This document shows, one piece after another, positions 60,021-64,000 of a stretch of 64,000 nucleotides of DNA. Both the position numbers and the translations under genes were made by a program. The notes under the pieces are model-generated. The model did no database searches. It was given only the letters and a program-made list of their open reading frames with translations, and had not been told where the DNA came from. Positions within the stretch are counted from its first letter, which is position 1. Every line of letters starts with the position of its first letter. Source of the DNA: Sphingobium sp. BYY-5 (GTDB lineage: Bacteria > Pseudomonadota > Alphaproteobacteria > Sphingomonadales > Sphingomonadaceae); contig NZ_JALEBH010000001.1 of assembly GCF_022758885.1 (NCBI RefSeq), positions 1,984,001 through 2,048,000 of the forward strand, written 5' to 3'.

Positions 60021-60233
60021 ATGAAGCTGGTGAAATCGCTTGTGCTTGTCGTAGCCTGCTGCGCGCCCATAGTGGCGCACGCCAACGAAACCATCACCTA
60101 CACCTATGACGCACGGGGCCAGGTCATAAAGGTCGAGCGCTCAGGCACGGTCAACAACGGCATCACGACCGAATATGTCATCGACAAGGCCGACAATCGC
60201 TCCAGCGTCAAAGTGACGGGCGCACCCAGCTAG
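60021..60233 (+). CDS. Short secreted YD(RHS)-repeat peptide
   Basis: The 70-residue protein has a signal peptide (MKLVKSLVLVVACCAPIVAH, cleavage near AHA). It continues with a single YD/RHS-like repeat (ITYTYDARGQVIKVERSG) and a charged tail (EYVIDKADNRSSVKV), which resembles the strand after such a repeat. GGGGGAAAATC precedes the ATG. It lies 55 bases before the large RHS gene and in the same direction, and was probably derived from an RHS gene. Function unknown. Confidence 0.75.
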   Translation: MKLVKSLVLVVACCAPIVAHANETITYTYDARGQVIKVERSGTVNNGITTEYVIDKADNRSSVKVTGAPS

Positions 60234-60288
60234 CCTGACCCGCAATAGACGGTCGCTTTTCCATCACGCCTGCCAACAGGGGACCATC

Positions 60289-63200
60289 ATGACGAACTCG
60301 ATCCAGGTCGAGCGTGGGCCGATGCGTGCGCGTAGCGCGCTGCTGGCCATTTCAGCCATTCTCGCTTCCGTTTCCGTGCCGGCCGTCGCGCAAAGCCTCG
60401 GCACGGCACCGCCCGCGTGGCTCTCGGTCGACGAAAATGGCGTCGATTCGGTCAAGGGCAGCTACAACTTCTCCATGACCGAAGGTTCGATCGGGGAAGG
60501 CGATGAAGCGCTTGCCATGGTTCGCTACTGGGGTGAGGCGGGCTGGAGCGACAATTGGAGCGGCACGCTCATTCGCATGGGGGGAGATGTGCGTGTCGTC
60601 TTCGGCAATATATCGGAACGCTTCACTCTTAGCGGCACGACTTTCGTCAATGCGAAAGCCAATGGCGCAACCTTGAGCGTGGATGGCAGCAACACCTTCT
60701 ATACGTTTACCGCATCAGACGGCACTATCATCACATATAATGTTCCGTATGATCCACTCACGCCCTCCGTAACCCTCGTAGGAGATGGGGGGTGCCAGTC
60801 TTCGGGTGGAATGATGGCCTGCGGCCTTCCCGATACGATCACCCGGCCCAACGGCTACAAAATAAATCTGGTGTGGGACGTAACCTCCATCTGTACCGGC
60901 GGGGAGGAATGTCAATCGATCCGGGTGTCCTATCGCCTGAAAACGGTCCATGACAATCGCGGCTATATGATGAAGATCCGCTATCTGTCGGACAGCACCA
61001 GCATAGCCGCTCGGCCCAATTGGATCAGGCGGCAATGGATCAAGTTCATCAACAGGGCCGTCGACTCTTGCGATCCGGATGCGTTTGATTGCACGAGCCT
61101 GACACAAAGCTGGCCCACCGCCACATATGATCATTCCGTCTCGGACCAGTTGAGCATTACCGATCCGGGTGGGCGCGTCTGGCGTTTCACCACCTCTGCG
61201 GGCAAGCTGACCGGCATCAAGTCGCCGGCCAAGAGTTCCGACAATGTGACCATTGCCTATGGGACCAATGGTGTCACTTCGCTCAGCGATGGAGCGGTCA
61301 CATGGGCCTATAATCGCACCGTATCGGGCACCACCGCGACGACAGTGCGTACGGACAGCCTTTCGCATACCCGTACGGTCACGTCCGACCTGAACATCGG
61401 TCGCCCGCAGTCGGTGCAGGATGAACTGGGGAAACTGACGTCCTTCCAATATGACGGCAATGGCCGTCTGACGAGGATCACGCAACCCGAAGGGAATTAT
61501 GTCAGCTATGCCTATGATGCACGCGGCAATATCCTGACGACCACGCAGGTCGCCAAATCGGGTTCCGGGCTCGCCAATATCGTCACTTCCGCCAGCTATC
61601 CGGCAAGCTGCACCAATCCCAAAATCTGCAACCAGCCGGAAACCACGACGGACGCCAGGGGCCAGGTTACCAACTATGCCTATGATGCGACCCATGGCGG
61701 TCTATTGTCGGTGACATCGCCCGCCCCCAGTGGCGGTGCCGTCAGGCCGCAAACGCGCTACAGCTATGGCAGCGCCAGCGCATGGTATAAAAACGGATCC
61801 AATGCGATCACGGCCGGCTCCGCAATCTATCGGCTGACATCTGTTTCCGCCTGCGCGACGACGGCCAGTTGCACGGGGACAGGGGATGAGACGAAGACAG
61901 TCATAGCCTATCAAGGCGGTTCGGCCAGCAGCAGCACCAACCTTTTGCCTTTGAGTGTATCATCTGGTTCGGGTAATGGCGCGCTGACGGCGACGACGGC
62001 TTATAGCTATGATGCCATTGGCAATCGCCTGACGGTAGATGGGCCTCTGGCGGGGAGCGCGGACACGACGCGCTATCGCTATGACGCGGCGCGCCAGATA
62101 GTCGGTGTCATTACGCCTGATCCCGATGGCGTGGGGTCTCGCAAGCCCCTTGCGCAGCGCATAAGCTATAATGGGGACGGCCAGGTGACTTTAGTCCAGA
62201 CCGGCAACGTCACCGATCAGGGAGACACGGCCTGGAATAATTTTGCGGAAAGCTACCGTCTTACGAACGTCTATGACGGCAACGGCCGGATGAACCGCCA
62301 GACGATCTGGTCCAATGGCGTGGACTATGCGGTTGCGGATTATATCTATGACGCGCTGGGTCGTCCGTCCTGTTCGGTGACATATATGAACCCTGCCAAT
62401 TGGGGGCCGCAGGCCAGCAGTTGCACGCCGCTGCAGACGACCGGTCCCAATGGCTCCGACCGCGTGGTCAGGACCAACTATGATGCCGTTGGTCGGGCAA
62501 CGAGCGTCGAGGAGGGTGTTGGCACCGCCGCAGCGGCCACCACATGGGCCGCGACCTACGGCAACAATGGCCAGCAACTCACGGACAGGGATGGTGAGAA
62601 CAATCTGACCACCTATGAATATGACGGCTTCGACCGGCTGGTGAAGACGCGCTATCCCAATAGCGCGAAGGGTGCCGGAACCAGCTCGACCACCGACTAT
62701 GTCCAGCTGACCTATGACGCTAACAGCAATGTCACCAACACGCGCCTGCGCGATGGGCAGAATATCGGCTACACCTATGATAATCTCAATCGGGTGACGC
62801 TGAAGAACCTCCCCGGAACCGAAGCGGACGTGAACTACGGCTATGACCTTCTTGGTCGCACCACGCTGATGCAAAGGCCCGCTGACGGAGTGACCCTCAC
62901 CAACGGCTATGACGCTCTGGGCCGGCTCATCACCGAGGGGCAAACGTTCGGATCGATGACGTACGAATATGACCTTGCCGGACGTCGGACCAAGGCGACC
63001 TGGAATGACGGCTTCTATGTCAATTATGATTATGACATGATGGGCGCCATGACCAGGATCCGCGAGAATGGGGCGACCTCAGGCATTGGCGTGCTGGCGA
63101 CCTACAGCTATAATGACCTGGGCTTCCGGACCGGCACGGCGTTTGGCAACGGCACCAGCGCCAGCTACACGCCCGACGCGATCTCGCGCCTCTCGTCGAT

Positions 63201-64000
63201 GACGCAGAACCTGGCGGGCACGGCGCAGGACCTCACACTGGGCTTTGGCTATAATCCGGCCAATCAGCTCAAGCAGACGACGCGCAGCAACGACAGCTAT
63301 GCCTGGACCGGCCATGTGAATGTCACGCGCCCCTATGCGAGCAACGGCCGTAACCAATATGCTACGGCCGGCGCCGCCAGCTTCAGCTATGACGGGCGTG
63401 GCAACCTGACGGGTGATGGCACCAACAGCTATAGCTATGGCTCTGAGAACCGGTTGAACTCAGCGACGGGCGGGGTCACGCTCCACTATGACCCGTTGGG
63501 CCGTTTGCACGAATATAACACCAGCGTCTCGACGCGCTTCACCTATGATGGTGGGCATATGGCAGCGGAAGTGGCCAATCCCTCCGGTGCGATCACACGC
63601 CGTTATGTCTATGGTCCCGGCGCAGATGAGCCGGTCGTCTGGTATGAGGGGTCGGGCACGGCCGATCGCCGTTGGCTGCACGCCGATGAGCGCGGCAGCA
63701 TCATCGCTGTGACCAACAGCAGCGGCGCGAGCCTTGGCCTCAACCGCTATGATGAATATGGCATTCCTGCCTCCACCAATCTGGGCCGGTTCCAATATAC
63801 CGGCCAAGCCTGGCTGTCGGGCCTCAACATGTATTATTACAAGGCCCGCATCTACTCCCCCACCCTCGGCAGGTTCCTCCAGACCGACCCCATCGGCTAT
63901 GCCGATGGCATGAACATCTATGCCTATGTCGGTAATGATCCTGTAAACAGTACCGACCCTAGCGGGCTGGAAGGTGGAAAAAGAATACGGGGCAGCAATT
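60289..64000 (+). CDS. Large secreted RHS/YD-repeat protein, 3' end cut by window
   Basis: The frame is open from the ATG at 60289 to the window end (1237 codons, no stop). A signal peptide (residues ~15-35, RSALLAISAILASVSVPAVAQ-like) is followed by a mixed N-terminal region (to ~350) with Cys pairs, and then dozens of YD repeats (SFQYDGNGRLTRITQPEGN, YAYDARGNILT, YGYDLLGRTTLM...). The RHS core signature RFLQTDPIGYADGMN with YAYVGNDPVN is followed by STDPSGLEGG at the right edge. In RHS proteins this core ends the shell and is followed by a variable toxin tip, which lies outside the window. No PAAR or VgrG domain is present, so it uses the general secretion pathway. Confidence 0.92.
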   Translation, partial: MTNSIQVERGPMRARSALLAISAILASVSVPAVAQSLGTAPPAWLSVDENGVDSVKGSYNFSMTEGSIGEGDEALAMVRYWGEAGWSDNWSGTLIRMGGDVRVVFGNISERFTLSGTTFVNAKANGATLSVDGSNTFYTFTASDGTIITYNVPYDPLTPSVTLVGDGGCQSSGGMMACGLPDTITRPNGYKINLVWDVTSICTGGEECQSIRVSYRLKTVHDNRGYMMKIRYLSDSTSIAARPNWIRRQWIKFINRAVDSCDPDAFDCTSLTQSWPTATYDHSVSDQLSITDPGGRVWRFTTSAGKLTGIKSPAKSSDNVTIAYGTNGVTSLSDGAVTWAYNRTVSGTTATTVRTDSLSHTRTVTSDLNIGRPQSVQDELGKLTSFQYDGNGRLTRITQPEGNYVSYAYDARGNILTTTQVAKSGSGLANIVTSASYPASCTNPKICNQPETTTDARGQVTNYAYDATHGGLLSVTSPAPSGGAVRPQTRYSYGSASAWYKNGSNAITAGSAIYRLTSVSACATTASCTGTGDETKTVIAYQGGSASSSTNLLPLSVSSGSGNGALTATTAYSYDAIGNRLTVDGPLAGSADTTRYRYDAARQIVGVITPDPDGVGSRKPLAQRISYNGDGQVTLVQTGNVTDQGDTAWNNFAESYRLTNVYDGNGRMNRQTIWSNGVDYAVADYIYDALGRPSCSVTYMNPANWGPQASSCTPLQTTGPNGSDRVVRTNYDAVGRATSVEEGVGTAAAATTWAATYGNNGQQLTDRDGENNLTTYEYDGFDRLVKTRYPNSAKGAGTSSTTDYVQLTYDANSNVTNTRLRDGQNIGYTYDNLNRVTLKNLPGTEADVNYGYDLLGRTTLMQRPADGVTLTNGYDALGRLITEGQTFGSMTYEYDLAGRRTKATWNDGFYVNYDYDMMGAMTRIRENGATSGIGVLATYSYNDLGFRTGTAFGNGTSASYTPDAISRLSSMTQNLAGTAQDLTLGFGYNPANQLKQTTRSNDSYAWTGHVNVTRPYASNGRNQYATAGAASFSYDGRGNLTGDGTNSYSYGSENRLNSATGGVTLHYDPLGRLHEYNTSVSTRFTYDGGHMAAEVANPSGAITRRYVYGPGADEPVVWYEGSGTADRRWLHADERGSIIAVTNSSGASLGLNRYDEYGIPASTNLGRFQYTGQAWLSGLNMYYYKARIYSPTLGRFLQTDPIGYADGMNIYAYVGNDPVNSTDPSGLEGGKRIRGSN

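Larger units (their letters stand above)
57233..64000 (+). mobile_element. Genomic island at tRNA-Ser(GGA), right end outside the window
   Basis: The region begins at the tRNA 3' end and contains a P4-type integrase pointing away from the tRNA, a winged-helix plasmid/phage-type protein, a gap of degenerate sequence and YD-repeat genes. No copy of the tRNA 3' end appears before base 64000, so the other boundary is not visible. Confidence 0.7.

Noticed and set aside
60715..63807. Several minus-strand frames under the RHS gene
   Set aside because: The plus-strand frame is continuous over 1237 codons with YD repeats. The minus frames are Ile/Gly/Arg-rich shadows of the repeats.

Overview
The window looks like the chromosome of an alphaproteobacterium of the Sphingomonadaceae (Sphingobium/Sphingomonas-like). 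The evidence is the high G+C content, the family-level gene content (DUF4169, DUF4136, Tim44-like and alginate-export proteins next to trpS, murJ, secB and mltA), and three families of dispersed intergenic inverted repeats of a kind common in sphingomonads. The assignment rests on sequence recognition only.

Positions 1-11171 hold a complete assimilatory nitrate block, all on the minus strand: nasT-nasS (ANTAR antiterminator and nitrate sensor), an MFS nitrate/nitrite transporter, an outer-membrane porin, nirB-nirD, nasA and the start of cobA (siroheme synthesis). Both the transporter and nirB are preceded by a short leader with an intrinsic terminator and hexanucleotide-loop hairpins that fit NasT targets, so the sensor, its RNA targets and the pathway sit together. 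A two-component system (11232-13294), an EF-hand protein, argG, a DUF4169 protein and a LacI regulator follow.

Positions 17076-18975 are a small integrated element at tRNA-Gly: an intact tRNA, a frameshifted integrase remnant, one A+T-richer AlgX/AlgJ-like gene, and a 40-bp duplicate of the tRNA 5' half at the far end. Next come a LysR regulator and a ZnuD-like TonB receptor with a Zur-like operator and a five-copy 15-bp repeat in its signal peptide. Then come a Nudix-DUF47 fusion with a Pit phosphate transporter, and an XRE/ImmA-like regulator.

Positions 26500-57040 are mostly housekeeping and envelope genes: trpS, murJ, secB, mltA, a GGDEF-EAL protein, dapE and an LD-carboxypeptidase. A surface-polysaccharide group follows (kdsB with an apparent CTG start, kpsF, a nucleotide-sugar epimerase, and two FemAB/BioF2-like acyltransferases around a JmjC-type cupin). 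Then come a class A beta-lactamase-like protein lacking Glu166, ung, rpoZ and a cardiolipin synthase-like protein. An IS5-family element (49619-50439) abuts a MITE-like repeat, followed by a second two-component system, a TSUP transporter, and ald with a divergent Lrp-type regulator.

From 57142 (tRNA-Ser-GGA) to the end is the start of a genomic island: a P4-type integrase, a winged-helix protein, a short secreted YD-repeat peptide, and a very large secreted RHS/YD-repeat protein whose C-terminal tip lies beyond the window. No CRISPR array or rRNA gene was seen.
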